DNA of 64,000 bases from Paenibacillus sp. GP183. Lineage in GTDB: Bacteria; Bacillota; Bacilli; Paenibacillales; NBRC-103111. The DNA lies in NCBI RefSeq assembly GCF_900104695.1, contig NZ_FNSW01000001.1, positions 62,001 through 126,000 on the forward strand, in the 5' to 3' direction. Numbering within the stretch: the stretch's first letter is position 1; each line of letters begins with the position of its first letter. Made by a program: the position numbers and the translations under genes. Under the pieces are notes generated by a model, which was not told the origin of the DNA, searched no databases, and saw nothing but the letters and a program-made list of their open reading frames with translations. Below are positions 42,651 to 52,126 of this stretch, one piece after another.

Positions 42651-45600
42651 ATGGCAAAGCATGAACAGCAAACAAAACCAATAGGCAGCACGTGGACAGA
42701 TGAACAGTGGGATGCCATTTCGCTTAGCGGCAGGGATATGCTGGTTGCCGCTGCAGCAGGCTCGGGAAAGACAGCCGTGCTCGTTGAACGAATCATACGG
42801 CGCATTTCGGATGAGTCGGAGCCGGTTGATGTGGACAGGCTTCTGGTAGCCACATTCACCAAGGCGGCGGCTTCCGAGATGAAGCACCGGATTCGTGAAG
42901 CCTTTGAAAAAGAGCTCACCCGGCAACCCAAATCGCATCATCTGCGCAAGCAGCTGGCCATGATGGGACGAGCCTCCATTACCACGCTGCATTCTTTTTG
43001 CTTGGAAGTTATCCAGCGATATTTTAGCTTGATTCGTCTGGACCCGGGTTTTCGCATTGCCAATGAAACGGAAGCCGAGCTGCTAAGACAGGATCTGCTT
43101 GAGGAGCTTCTAGAGGAATATTATGCGGGCAGCGAAGCGGAAAGCAGCTTCTGGCGGCTCGTTGATTCCTTCAGTGGAGATCGGAGCGATGATGCGTTAA
43201 TGCTGCTTGTGCAAAAGCTGTATGACGTTTCACGCAGTCACCCATGGCCAGAACAATGGCTCAGACTGATGGCATCCATGTTTGGACCTCCTGGGCAGAC
43301 ACAGACATCAACTATCGACGGAGTAGAAGCACAAAGGCTTGTTGCGGCGGGCTCGGAAGCGGCGGTTAAAGAAATCTGGGAAAAAAGTCTGATCCAGGAT
43401 TGCCGCCTCGAGCTCAATGGTGCTGCTGATTTACTCCGTCAAGCCCGTGATTTGGCTGAGGAGCCGGGGGGGCCAGCTCCTTATCTGGATAATTTACAAG
43501 AAGATCTTCGGCTGGTAGAAGCCTTGATTTTTGCAGCAAAGGGCTCTTGGAATGAGATGTTTCTCGCTTTCCAGGGGGCTTCATTCGGGAAGCTAAAGCC
43601 CTGTAAAGGGGACGGTTTCGATAAAGAGCTGCAGGAGCAGGTTAAAGAGCTGCGGAATCAAGCCAAGGAGAGAGTGGGCAAAATCGGTGAGGAGCTGTTT
43701 GGGCGAGCTCCCGAGCAGTTTGATGCAGAGATTCGTCAGCTTGCTCCCGTTCTACATACTTTGGTGGACCTTGTACTGGATTTTGGCCGCCGTTATCAGT
43801 CCGCGAAAGCAGAGAAGGGCTTAATTGATTTTGCGGATCTGGAGCATTATTGCCTGCAAATCTTAAGTGATCCGTCATCTGTGCCGGATGGGCTTATTCC
43901 GTCGCAAGCGGCTATTGAATATCGCCGCCAGTTTGTTGAAGTGTTGCTGGACGAGTATCAAGATACGAACCGTGTTCAGGAAGCTATCGTTGAGATGATT
44001 TCTCACCCAAAGCCGGGAAACCGATTCATGGTGGGAGATGTGAAACAAAGCATATACCGGTTTCGGCTTGCCGATCCGGGACTGTTCCTGGAGAAGTATA
44101 AAGCTTATAAATCGGAGCCAGCATCCGGTGAAGGGCTGCGGATCGATTTAGCGCGCAATTTCCGGAGCCGGACACAGGTTGTGGACGCCGTCAATTTTCT
44201 ATTCAAACAGATGATGAACGAATCTGTGGGAGAAATCGATTATGATGATCGTGCAGAGCTGATTTATGGAGCAGGATATCCGGCTCCCTCTGGAGACTGC
44301 TCGGTGGAAATGGTGATTGTGGATCGAGCCTCGGATTCGCCTGACACGGAAGAAATGGATGCTCTTTCGGATGAGCATACCGATGTTGAGGATCAGATCA
44401 CAGATACAGAAGAAGGAATGGCAGAAGGGTCTGATCCTGTCATGCAAGCCATGGAGCTGGAAACCGCACAGCTGGAGGCAAGAGCCATTGCCAAGCAAAT
44501 CAGGAGCGTGATGGATCAAGCTGCTCCCTTTGAGGTGTTTGACAAAAGGACCGGAGGAACGAGGCCGGTTACTTATCGTGATATAGTTGTACTGCTGCGT
44601 GCTACTTCGGCATGGGCGCCTGTTTTCATCGAAGAGCTCAAGCAGCAGGGAATTCCGGCCTATGCAGATCTTAGCACAGGGTATTTTTCTGCAACGGAAG
44701 TTGAAGTCATGCTGTCGCTGCTTAAAGTGATCGACAATCCTTATCAGGATGTGCCGCTTGCTGCGGTTCTCCGCTCGCCCATCGTCGGCTTAACCGCTGA
44801 TGAATTAGCCCAAATTCGTGCGGGATCGCGGACTTCCGCCTTTTATGATGCTGTTGTGGATTATGGGGCCAGTATTCATAACAGTGAACCCACTATTCAC
44901 AAGCTGCCGCTTTTTTTAAACCGTTTGAAGCAGTGGCGCACCGATGCCAGACAAGGGTCATTGGCTGATCTTATCTGGAGCATTTACCGACAAACGGGTT
45001 ATTATGATTTTGCCGGAGGGCTGCCAGGCGGTCTTCAGCGTCAAGCCAACTTAAGGGCCCTTTATGATCGCTCCAGACAATACGAAAGCACATCCCTTCG
45101 CGGACTGTTTCGCTTCCTCCGATTTGTTGAACGGATGAAAGACAGCGGGGGAGATCTTGGAACCGCCCGAGCGCTCGGGGAACAAGAGGATGTCGTTCGT
45201 ATCATGTCGATCCATAAAAGCAAGGGGCTCGAATTTCCCGTTGTTTTTGCGGCCGGAATGGCCAAGCTGTTCAATCAGCGGGATCTGAATGACACCTTTT
45301 TACTTCACAAGGAGCTGGGCTTCGGACCTCGATTCGTCGATACGGCTCTGCGCATCAGCTATCCGACACTGCCCTCACTCGCGATCAAAAGACGCATGAG
45401 GCTGGAAATGCTCGCCGAAGAAATGCGTATTCTCTATGTAGCCCTTACCAGAGCAAGAGAGAAGCTGGTATTGCTGGGGACGGTCAAATCCTTGGACAAG
45501 CTGCTTCGGGCCTGGTCCCGCCATGTACATGCACCGGATTTTCTGCTTCCCGATTATGAACTGGCTAAAGCACGCTGTTACCTGGATTGGATAGGTCCTG

Positions 45601-46586
45601 CGCTTTTGCGTCATCCCGACGCGGAGCTTTGGAGAGGCCGCTTGGGGATGGGGGACATCCCAGCAGACCGATTGCTCAAGGATCCATCCCAGTGGAAGCT
45701 CACAATAGTGAATCCTGCCGAGCTCATGGCTTCAGGTGAAGCTGCCCAGTCGATTCCTATGGAAGTAAGCCGAATTGAAGCGTTACGTCATCTGGACATC
45801 GTTCCAACTCAGGAAAAATGGAAAGAAGCATTAGAGCGCAAGCTGTCTTGGCAATATGCGTACCCGAACGCGCAAAAATGGTTCGCCAAAACTACCGTTT
45901 CGGAGCTGAAGCGACTCTCGGAATCGAACCGAATGCCGCAGGATTTGGAATATCCGACGGGAAGGGCATTTGGCACAGCTTCATTTGGATCTTCTTCCGG
46001 TCATCAAACATATCGCACAACTGTATTACGCAGGCCTCGATTTATGGAAGAAAAGAAGCTGACGGCTGCCGAAAAAGGAACCGTGGTTCACGCGGTGATG
46101 CAGAATCTGTCCCTGGATCAACAGCCAACCGCAGAAAGTGTACGAGCCCATCTTGACCATATGCTGGAGCGAAATCTCTTAACCAAAGCTCAGTTTGAAG
46201 TCGTCGACATTAAGCCCGTGCTGACCTTTTTTGCGACGGACATCGGCCAAAGAATGATACAAGCCCGCAAGGTGGAACGCGAAGTCCCTTTCAGCTTTGG
46301 ACTTCCTGCTCAGGAGGTTTACACGGATGCGGAAACGGACATGACACTAAGTAAAGAAACCGTTCTAATCCAAGGGGTTATCGACTGCTTTTTTGAAGAC
46401 GACCAAGGTCTCGTTATGGTCGACTACAAAACAGATTCGACCGAAGGTCGAAGCATCGACGAACTAAGCGAGCGCTATCGTTTGCAGATCGACCTGTATG
46501 CCCGCGCTGTGGAGTATATTTGGAATCGGCCCTTGGCCGGAAAGTATGTGTACTACTTTGACGGCGATATGCTTATTCAGATGTAG
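42651..46586 (+). CDS. addA: AddA, helicase-exonuclease subunit A
   Basis: UvrD-like helicase plus RecB nuclease. 1311 residues: AAAAGSGKTAVL (Walker A, about 33-44), TFTKAAASEMKHRI, VLLDEYQDTNRVQE (motif II), VGDVKQSIYRFR, and IMSIHKSKGLEFPVVFAAG. The C-terminal nuclease domain (about 1130-1311) has MVDYKTDS and the active-site Glu/His region GTVVHAVMQNLS. An acidic linker near 565-600 is variable. GGAAGGAGG precedes the ATG. Confidence 0.97.
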   Translation: MAKHEQQTKPIGSTWTDEQWDAISLSGRDMLVAAAAGSGKTAVLVERIIRRISDESEPVDVDRLLVATFTKAAASEMKHRIREAFEKELTRQPKSHHLRKQLAMMGRASITTLHSFCLEVIQRYFSLIRLDPGFRIANETEAELLRQDLLEELLEEYYAGSEAESSFWRLVDSFSGDRSDDALMLLVQKLYDVSRSHPWPEQWLRLMASMFGPPGQTQTSTIDGVEAQRLVAAGSEAAVKEIWEKSLIQDCRLELNGAADLLRQARDLAEEPGGPAPYLDNLQEDLRLVEALIFAAKGSWNEMFLAFQGASFGKLKPCKGDGFDKELQEQVKELRNQAKERVGKIGEELFGRAPEQFDAEIRQLAPVLHTLVDLVLDFGRRYQSAKAEKGLIDFADLEHYCLQILSDPSSVPDGLIPSQAAIEYRRQFVEVLLDEYQDTNRVQEAIVEMISHPKPGNRFMVGDVKQSIYRFRLADPGLFLEKYKAYKSEPASGEGLRIDLARNFRSRTQVVDAVNFLFKQMMNESVGEIDYDDRAELIYGAGYPAPSGDCSVEMVIVDRASDSPDTEEMDALSDEHTDVEDQITDTEEGMAEGSDPVMQAMELETAQLEARAIAKQIRSVMDQAAPFEVFDKRTGGTRPVTYRDIVVLLRATSAWAPVFIEELKQQGIPAYADLSTGYFSATEVEVMLSLLKVIDNPYQDVPLAAVLRSPIVGLTADELAQIRAGSRTSAFYDAVVDYGASIHNSEPTIHKLPLFLNRLKQWRTDARQGSLADLIWSIYRQTGYYDFAGGLPGGLQRQANLRALYDRSRQYESTSLRGLFRFLRFVERMKDSGGDLGTARALGEQEDVVRIMSIHKSKGLEFPVVFAAGMAKLFNQRDLNDTFLLHKELGFGPRFVDTALRISYPTLPSLAIKRRMRLEMLAEEMRILYVALTRAREKLVLLGTVKSLDKLLRAWSRHVHAPDFLLPDYELAKARCYLDWIGPALLRHPDAELWRGRLGMGDIPADRLLKDPSQWKLTIVNPAELMASGEAAQSIPMEVSRIEALRHLDIVPTQEKWKEALERKLSWQYAYPNAQKWFAKTTVSELKRLSESNRMPQDLEYPTGRAFGTASFGSSSGHQTYRTTVLRRPRFMEEKKLTAAEKGTVVHAVMQNLSLDQQPTAESVRAHLDHMLERNLLTKAQFEVVDIKPVLTFFATDIGQRMIQARKVEREVPFSFGLPAQEVYTDAETDMTLSKETVLIQGVIDCFFEDDQGLVMVDYKTDSTEGRSIDELSERYRLQIDLYARAVEYIWNRPLAGKYVYYFDGDMLIQM

Positions 46587-46591
46587 CTAAT

Positions 46592-46643
46592 ACAGGGCTG
46601 TACCATCAGAGCCATGAAAATGGCTCTGATGGTACAGCCCTGT
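46592..46643 (+). terminator. Perfect 24-bp hairpin after addA
   Basis: Arms 46592-46615 and 46620-46643 pair without any mismatch around a GAAA tetraloop. A clear T-run does not follow, so termination is probable but not certain. Confidence 0.65.
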
Positions 46644-46667
46644 CGTCATTCAGTTAATTAGGCAATG

Positions 46668-46852
46668 AGAGTGTAAAACCTACATCTAATTTCAGAGTTT
46701 CTTGTCCAACGGGGTGCTCAGATGTAGAACATACATTTATTTTTATGAAATAAGCTGGGTTTGAGCAAAAACTGACTTTTTAGATGCAGGTTATACATTT
46801 GACGCTCCTAAAAGTAGACTAGCCAGAGTTTTTAGATGTACAAATTGCAGTT
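46668..46852. repeat. Degenerate AGATGTA-N4/5-TACATCT repeats
   Basis: Four related units of about 19 bases at 46668-46687, 46720-46738, 46782-46800 and 46834-46852, each pairing AGATGTA-like and TACATTT/TACATCT-like halves, spaced about 50-60 bases apart. No gene is seen between addA and 46873. Confidence 0.45.
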
Positions 46853-46872
46853 AGTCTTTTTGAGATCTAAAT

Positions 46873-47997
46873 TTAATAATATCCAATTGTATAGACCCCA
46901 ATTTTCCATTGGCTGTCGACTGGTACAAGCTGGCAGTTCAGATAAGCATCCTGAGTACCATGTAGAACGTACGTTACTTTATAAGTAACGGTTCCGTCTT
47001 TTTCATTGACGAATTTCTGGTCTTTAAGCTCCCTGACCTCTGAGCTTGCACGAAGACCGGATAACCCGCCGCCCATTATGTTGCCGCCTTCCGATGCCGG
47101 CACCAAAATATCCAGCAATTGAAACGCCTTTTGATCTGTAAAAGCCTGAGATAACCAAATCCGAATCCGTTCTCTTTGGTCGACGCTGATTCTCTTGCCA
47201 CTATGCGCCAGTCCAATGAGGAGGGAATGATCTACATTGTAAATCCAATCCTGAACTTTCCGCAAAGTTTCTATATCGGATGTCAGTTCCAATTGCTTCA
47301 AAACCGGGAAATCTTTCAAAGCACCATCCAATTCGGAATTAGAAATTTGTGTTATCGGAGGAAGTGTAACCTGCACATCGGAAACCGTTTGAACGGCTGC
47401 AATATCTGATGTTCCCTCCAGTATCCCTGCATAAACAGAGGCATATGAAGTTATAATCAGGGCAGCGCTTCCCATTGATCCGGGCGGCCCGAATTTCTGT
47501 TTATCTTCAGCTTTAGTGAAATGAAGCACAAACCGCATCGATTGCCCTTCAAAAGCCTTAGGCTGAGGCAGCTTGGCGGCAGAAGCGGCATCTGGAATGA
47601 AGATCACTTGCCCTGAATTGTAGGCAGCTTCTTGATATAAATATTCATAAGTACCGCTAAGCTGCAGCTCACCATCCCAAACGGATACAATGGAGCCTTT
47701 ACCGTACGTCCCGGATTCAATCTTGATCAACTTCAATCCCGTCAGATGATCCCCGACTTTTATTGCGGAAGGGTCGTAATGCATGGAAACCGGTGCCAGA
47801 CTTGGTTCGGCTGTGCGAACGGAGGCCGCAGTTGGAACTTTCGGGGAAGCACCAGAGTTTTGAGCGTCGGGTTCTACATCAGCAAAGACAGGCTTCGTTG
47901 CCTCATTTTGATTCAAGCTCATACTGCCTAATGCAGCAAGCAGCAAAACTGCAGCCACGACAGTAATCAACCGAACATTCCTATTACGCGTTCGCAC
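46873..47997 (-). CDS. Secreted or membrane-anchored protein of unknown function
   Basis: 374 residues if started at GTG 47997, which has GGGGGG 6 bases upstream. A basic N-terminus and hydrophobic segment (about 9-28, RLITVVAAVLLLAALGS) act as signal peptide or anchor. A low-complexity Ala/Ser/Pro stretch (about 40-70) is followed by a globular part with VGDHLTGLKLIKIESGTYGK, GELQLSGTYEYL and a C-terminal VTYKVTYVLHGTQDAYLNCQ then LVPVDSQWKIGVY, which resembles NTF2/lumazine-type stress-sensor tails in outline. I do not recognise the family. It stands alone between addA and the TetR fusion gene. Confidence 0.7.
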   Translation of the reverse strand: MRTRNRNVRLITVVAAVLLLAALGSMSLNQNEATKPVFADVEPDAQNSGASPKVPTAASVRTAEPSLAPVSMHYDPSAIKVGDHLTGLKLIKIESGTYGKGSIVSVWDGELQLSGTYEYLYQEAAYNSGQVIFIPDAASAAKLPQPKAFEGQSMRFVLHFTKAEDKQKFGPPGSMGSAALIITSYASVYAGILEGTSDIAAVQTVSDVQVTLPPITQISNSELDGALKDFPVLKQLELTSDIETLRKVQDWIYNVDHSLLIGLAHSGKRISVDQRERIRIWLSQAFTDQKAFQLLDILVPASEGGNIMGGGLSGLRASSEVRELKDQKFVNEKDGTVTYKVTYVLHGTQDAYLNCQLVPVDSQWKIGVYTIGYY

Positions 47998-48084
47998 ACA
48001 AATCCCCCCAAACACTAGGATCGTTTCCCTTTCCTATATTAGACAGATACCAGAAAGAATTGTTGCATGCATACCCCAATTGAT

Positions 48085-50007
48085 TTACTTATTTTGCAGA
48101 AGGTGATTCGCTTCTTCGATGATCGCTTGTGCCGCTGTACGAGCGCTGGAAAAAGCGCGTTCAGCCAGCTCGCCCTTGCCCATGCAGCCGTCTCCGCAGA
48201 AATAAAAGGGCACATTCTCCACGCGCACCGGCAGCAGCGAATTGGAGGCAATATTTTTCACGCTCGCCACCATCGCTTTTTTCGAAACACGTTTCACTGC
48301 TGTGGCGTCCCGCCAGCCCGGGTAATGCTTGTCGAATAAGGCTTCCATTTGCATTGTTTTCTTTTCCAGGTACGCCTTTCTATCCTCATCATTTTGGAAA
48401 TCATCGCTAAAGTAGGCAATTCCCTGCAGCAGCTGCCCGCCTTCCGGCACAAGTGTATGATCAGTTGCCGAAACATCGCTGATAAACAGCTTGTTATCCA
48501 TATCGCTGATATAACTGAACGGACGCGCCACCACCTGGCTAAGCCCGACATCATAAACCATAACCTCGGTAGCGGTATTGGATTCATAAGGGGATAGAAA
48601 CGGCTCCCAGGCGGTTCCTTTCAAAAGCTTTACGACCTGCTGCACCGGCATCGCAAAAATAACTTTATCAAAAGTTTCTTCCCGGGTCTTGGTCTGCAAA
48701 ATAAATTTTTTGTCCGCATAACGGATGCTTTCCACACCTTCTTGCAAAGCTATATCCCAACGGCCGGAGGTTTGGATTTTTTGTTTCAACTGGTTGGTAA
48801 TCACCGCCCAGCTGCCCAGAATGTAGTTTACAGGCTTGCTGGAGAGGAACAGATTGTGGTAATACTCACTGATCACTGCGCCTGAAACCTTGCGAGCGTC
48901 CTCGGGTGTGATGAAGAAATTGGAGCAAACCAGATGCTCCCACAGCTCTTTTACTTCCTCGTCGGCAGCTGATTCGGCTAAATAATCGCCGAGCGTTGCA
49001 TAGTTTTTGAGGTTATGAATGTTGGCGATGATCGCTGTGATTTCTCCGGCAAAACGTACCTTTTGCATCGTGCTGAGCAGATTCGTTTTAAGCAGATTCA
49101 CAAAATCGAGCGGAGCCTCCGTAAGCCGATTATGCTTTGCGTACATCACTCTTCGTTTATCCACTTGCTTGGAGCTAAAAGACAGCCCGAGCTCTTTTTC
49201 CATCAAGCTCAGCTTGTGGCGGTCAATCCCGTAAATTGCATGGGCTCCATAATTGAGCGTAAACCCGGATTTTTCATAAGTAAAAGCTCTTCCACCGAGC
49301 TGTGGACTTCGTTCAAATAAAACGCCCTCAATATGAGGGTTTTCCGATAAATAAGCTGCTGCGGTAAGACCCGCGAGTCCGCCTCCAATAATGGCTGTTT
49401 TCATGTTAATTTCCTCCTGGGAATGGGATTCAATTTGCAGTGGAGAGAAGGGGTTGCTGGAGCGAATGCCGGTCCATGCATAGGCCAGATTGCTGCGAAC
49501 CATTGAGATCAAATCGGCTCCATCCTGAGAACACCAAAGCATCACGCTCCCCCAATACGAAGAGACCAACAGCTGGGCCTTGCCAGGCTCCGGAAGCCAG
49601 CGCAAAACACTCTCAAATAACACCTTGACCTGCTCCTGCTGAACGCTTCGTATCGTTTCATTATGCAGGGATAAAGCCGTAAGGCTTCGAATCAGCCGCG
49701 ATGAATGCGCAATATTAGACGATAAGTCCAAAAAGAGCCGATTGATATGTCCTTCAAGTGACTGCACCTTGGATGGAGGCTGTTTGACCCATTCTTGAAT
49801 CCGTTCAATTTGCTTCCTGTATAACTCGGAAATGATCTCATCCTTACTTTTAAAATAATGATAAAAAGTTCCTTTGGATGTTCCTGTGGCGGCAATAATA
49901 TCATCTACGGACACGTTTTCGTAGCCTTCTTCCATAAACATCGCCAAAGAGACTTCCATGACGACATCACGTTTCTTGCGCGTTGCAGCTCGCATGAATG
50001 GACTCAT
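48085..50007 (-). CDS. Fusion of TetR-type regulator and phytoene-desaturase-like FAD oxidoreductase
   Basis: 640 codons in one frame. Residues 1-200 are a TetR regulator with helix-turn-helix (VSVDDIIAATGTSKGTFYHY, then FKSKDEII). Residues 202-640 are an FAD amine-oxidase/phytoene-desaturase-like enzyme: MKTAIIGGGLAGLTAAAYLS, GVLFERSPQLGGRAFTYEKS, and C-terminal VPFYFCGDGCMGKGELAERA. At the junction the DNA reads AGGAGGAAATTAAC-ATG (ATG at 49404), a textbook site for an independent second gene. Either a stop codon was lost and both fused and free enzyme are made, or the frame is accidental. The start at 50007 follows GAGGTGA. Confidence 0.8.
   Translation of the reverse strand: MSPFMRAATRKKRDVVMEVSLAMFMEEGYENVSVDDIIAATGTSKGTFYHYFKSKDEIISELYRKQIERIQEWVKQPPSKVQSLEGHINRLFLDLSSNIAHSSRLIRSLTALSLHNETIRSVQQEQVKVLFESVLRWLPEPGKAQLLVSSYWGSVMLWCSQDGADLISMVRSNLAYAWTGIRSSNPFSPLQIESHSQEEINMKTAIIGGGLAGLTAAAYLSENPHIEGVLFERSPQLGGRAFTYEKSGFTLNYGAHAIYGIDRHKLSLMEKELGLSFSSKQVDKRRVMYAKHNRLTEAPLDFVNLLKTNLLSTMQKVRFAGEITAIIANIHNLKNYATLGDYLAESAADEEVKELWEHLVCSNFFITPEDARKVSGAVISEYYHNLFLSSKPVNYILGSWAVITNQLKQKIQTSGRWDIALQEGVESIRYADKKFILQTKTREETFDKVIFAMPVQQVVKLLKGTAWEPFLSPYESNTATEVMVYDVGLSQVVARPFSYISDMDNKLFISDVSATDHTLVPEGGQLLQGIAYFSDDFQNDEDRKAYLEKKTMQMEALFDKHYPGWRDATAVKRVSKKAMVASVKNIASNSLLPVRVENVPFYFCGDGCMGKGELAERAFSSARTAAQAIIEEANHLLQNK
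49404..49418 (-). promoter_or_regulatory. Internal ribosome binding site and start of the oxidoreductase part
   Basis: AGGAGG, 8 bases, ATG on the minus strand, in frame with the upstream TetR part. It would start a free 439-residue oxidoreductase (48085-49404). Confidence 0.65.
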
Positions 50008-50179
50008 TTTCTCACCTCATCCTCAGAGTTCCATCTCCCTCCATTATATGCATTATCCAAGGTTCGGTCTACAGAAAAATAGACTATCAGTCTAATATTT
50101 CAGGATTTTTTGATTATCAATTAAGTTTTCCAGTGTAACCGATATCTTATTCCCATATACTAGAAACAGGAATGTCAAC

Positions 50180-51274
50180 ATGACATCAGAGGAAGGAAGC
50201 GAAATTGAATTGGATTTGCAATCGATGGGGTGGACCCCCTTTTTTGAACAAGCTTTTGAGCCTTATCAAAAAGAAGGATACAGCGCAGGGAGAGTCGCGC
50301 TTGAGCATAAACACATTTATCGCGTTTATTCCGAACATGGAGATTTGCTGGCGGAAGTTTCCGGTAAGCTTCGTCATCTGGCTTCAGCCCGAGGCGATTA
50401 TCCGGCAGTTGGCGATTGGGTTGTCCTTACGGCCCGTCCGGAGGAGCAGCGGGCTACGATTCATGCCATATTACCGAGGAAAAGTAAATTTTCCCGCAAA
50501 GTGGCAGGCGATGTGACGGAGGAACAAATTGTAGCCACTAATGTGGATACCATATTCCTGGTAATGGCCATGAATCAGGATTTCAATGTGCGTCGCATGG
50601 AGCGCTATCTGGTGCTCGCGTGGGAGAGCGGTGCCGAGCCTGTAATTGTCCTCAGCAAAGCAGATCTTTGTGAGGAACCCGACGAACTGCTTGCCCAATT
50701 GGAAGCCGTGGCCATCGGCGTTCCCATCTATATGATAAGCTCCACGGAAAATCGCGGTATCGATCAACTGACAGCTTATGTATCCGCAGGGCAAACTGCA
50801 GCTTTGCTGGGATCATCGGGTGTCGGCAAATCCACGCTGATCAATCGAATGTACGGTGTTGATATATTGGACACAGGAGGGATCCGCGAAGACGATGATA
50901 AAGGAAAGCATACTACTACTCATCGCGAGCTGGTCGCCTTGCCCGGCGGCGGATTGTTAATCGATACACCGGGAATGCGCGAACTGCAGCTTTGGGAAGC
51001 TTCGGAAGGGCTGAGCTCATCCTTTCAGGAAATCGAAGATTTAGCCTCGGCATGCTTTTATCAGGACTGCAAACATCAGAAAGAGCCGAATTGTGCGGTC
51101 AAGCAAGCATTATCGGATGGATCTCTGGATGCAGACCGTTACAACAGTTTTGTCAAGCTGCAAAAAGAACTGGCCTATCTGGCAAGAAAAGAAGATAAGA
51201 GCCTCCAGGCTGCGGAAAAAGAAAAGTGGAAAAAGATTCACCAAGCCAACAAAAAACGAATGAATCGCATCTAA
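50180..51274 (+). CDS. rsgA: Ribosome small subunit-dependent GTPase A (RsgA/YjeQ)
   Basis: Circularly permuted GTPase that tests late 30S assembly. 364 residues: N-terminal OB fold (about 45-110), G domain in permuted order with VLSKADL (G4), SSTENRGIDQL (G5), LLGSSGVGKSTLIN (G1), and IDTPGMREL (G3), then the C-terminal zinc finger CFYQDCKHQKEPNCAV. A TTG at 50210 (LDLQSMGWTPFFEQ) may be the true start, since GAGGAAGGAAG lies 10 bases upstream and homologues often start NLxxLGW; the ATG at 50180 has a weaker AGGAA. This sequence may be a second copy beside a standard rsgA elsewhere. Confidence 0.88.
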   Translation: MTSEEGSEIELDLQSMGWTPFFEQAFEPYQKEGYSAGRVALEHKHIYRVYSEHGDLLAEVSGKLRHLASARGDYPAVGDWVVLTARPEEQRATIHAILPRKSKFSRKVAGDVTEEQIVATNVDTIFLVMAMNQDFNVRRMERYLVLAWESGAEPVIVLSKADLCEEPDELLAQLEAVAIGVPIYMISSTENRGIDQLTAYVSAGQTAALLGSSGVGKSTLINRMYGVDILDTGGIREDDDKGKHTTTHRELVALPGGGLLIDTPGMRELQLWEASEGLSSSFQEIEDLASACFYQDCKHQKEPNCAVKQALSDGSLDADRYNSFVKLQKELAYLARKEDKSLQAAEKEKWKKIHQANKKRMNRI

Positions 51275-51355
51275 AAAGCATAGTTGGATTTTTCCCTTTA
51301 TTTTCGATAAAATATTTACAGGATAGTAGCATTTATGATCAAGGAGTGTTCACTC

Positions 51356-51706
51356 ATGCAGGATTGTCTTTTTTGTAAAATTGTCGCGGGTTCGATTCCT
51401 TCCAGCAAAGTCTACGAAGACGAGGATATACTCGCCTTTCGTGATATTCAACCGGCAGCGCCCATACATATTTTGATCATCCCCAAGAAGCACTATGCCT
51501 CCATGAACGATGCAGGGGAAGAAGACTGGACACAGATTGGACAATTACATAAGGCGGCTAAGCAAATCGCTATGGAGCAAGGTGTTGCGGAGACAGGCTA
51601 TCGACTGGTTAATAACTGCGGACCGGATTCAGGCCAAGTCATTTTTCATCTTCATTTTCACCTGCTCGCGGGTGAAAAACTGGCGCCTTTAGGTCATGTC
51701 AGATAA
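51356..51706 (+). CDS. HIT-family nucleotide-binding protein (Hint type)
   Basis: Purine nucleoside phosphoramidase-like protein of 116 residues. It begins MQDCLFCKIVAGSIPSSKVY and has the histidine triad H98-L-H100-F-H102 (QVIFHLHFHLLAG). PKKHYASM and GYRLVNNCG are family positions. The ATG at 51356 is set by AAGGAG 9 bases upstream. It is followed by the rpsU promoter. Confidence 0.93.
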   Translation: MQDCLFCKIVAGSIPSSKVYEDEDILAFRDIQPAAPIHILIIPKKHYASMNDAGEEDWTQIGQLHKAAKQIAMEQGVAETGYRLVNNCGPDSGQVIFHLHFHLLAGEKLAPLGHVR

Positions 51707-51732
51707 GTGTTATATAGGATTTGGGCTTCTGG

Positions 51733-51762
51733 TTGACACCCCCTTTCCATATATCATATAAT
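51733..51762 (+). promoter_or_regulatory. Sigma-A promoter for rpsU
   Basis: TTGACA at 51733-51738, an 18-base spacer and TATAAT at 51757-51762, about 55 bases before the rpsU start. Confidence 0.75.
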
Positions 51763-51816
51763 GAAATTTGATGAAACGTTTTTTACGCGCGTTCTGTTCG
51801 GAGGGAGGGATTACAG

Positions 51817-51990
51817 GTGTCAGAAACTCGAGTTCGCAAGAATGAAACTATAGATGCTGCTCTTCGTCGGTTTAAGCGATCCATCGCTAAGGATGGCGTT
51901 TTAGCAGAGGTTAAAAAACGCAAGCATTATGAGAAGCCAAGCGTTAAGAAAAAGCTAAAGTCGGAGGCTGCTCGCAAGAGAAAGTTCTAG
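51817..51990 (+). CDS. rpsU: 30S ribosomal protein S21
   Basis: 57 residues, very basic, starting [18 protein letters not shown] and containing [20 protein letters not shown], ending [10 protein letters not shown]: a standard S21. The start is GTG with GGAGGGAGGGA 6 bases upstream. S21 is one of the last proteins to join the 30S subunit and contacts the mRNA entry region. A terminator follows, so yqeY is partly separate. Confidence 0.97.
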   Translation: MSETRVRKNETIDAALRRFKRSIAKDGVLAEVKKRKHYEKPSVKKKLKSEAARKRKF

Positions 51991-52058
51991 GACAAGTCCT
52001 TTCTTTCCTAATTCCGAATGTTTTTTGCATATTTCAACTAATTAAATGATGATGAATG

Positions 52059-52090
52059 AGCTACTTAATTCTTTATTAAGTAGCTTTTTC
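52059..52090 (+). terminator. Terminator between rpsU and yqeY
   Basis: 11-bp perfect stem (AGCTACTTAAT/ATTAAGTAGCT) followed by five T; the rpsU/yqeY pair can still read through. Confidence 0.8.
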
Positions 52091-52126
52091 GTTAAATATT
52101 ACGAACGAAGGAGCTCGAAATTACAT

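Noticed and set aside
51764-51800. TGAAAC before rpsU as a second ECF promoter
   Set aside because: No CGT motif at 16-17 bases; a good sigma-A promoter lies just upstream.
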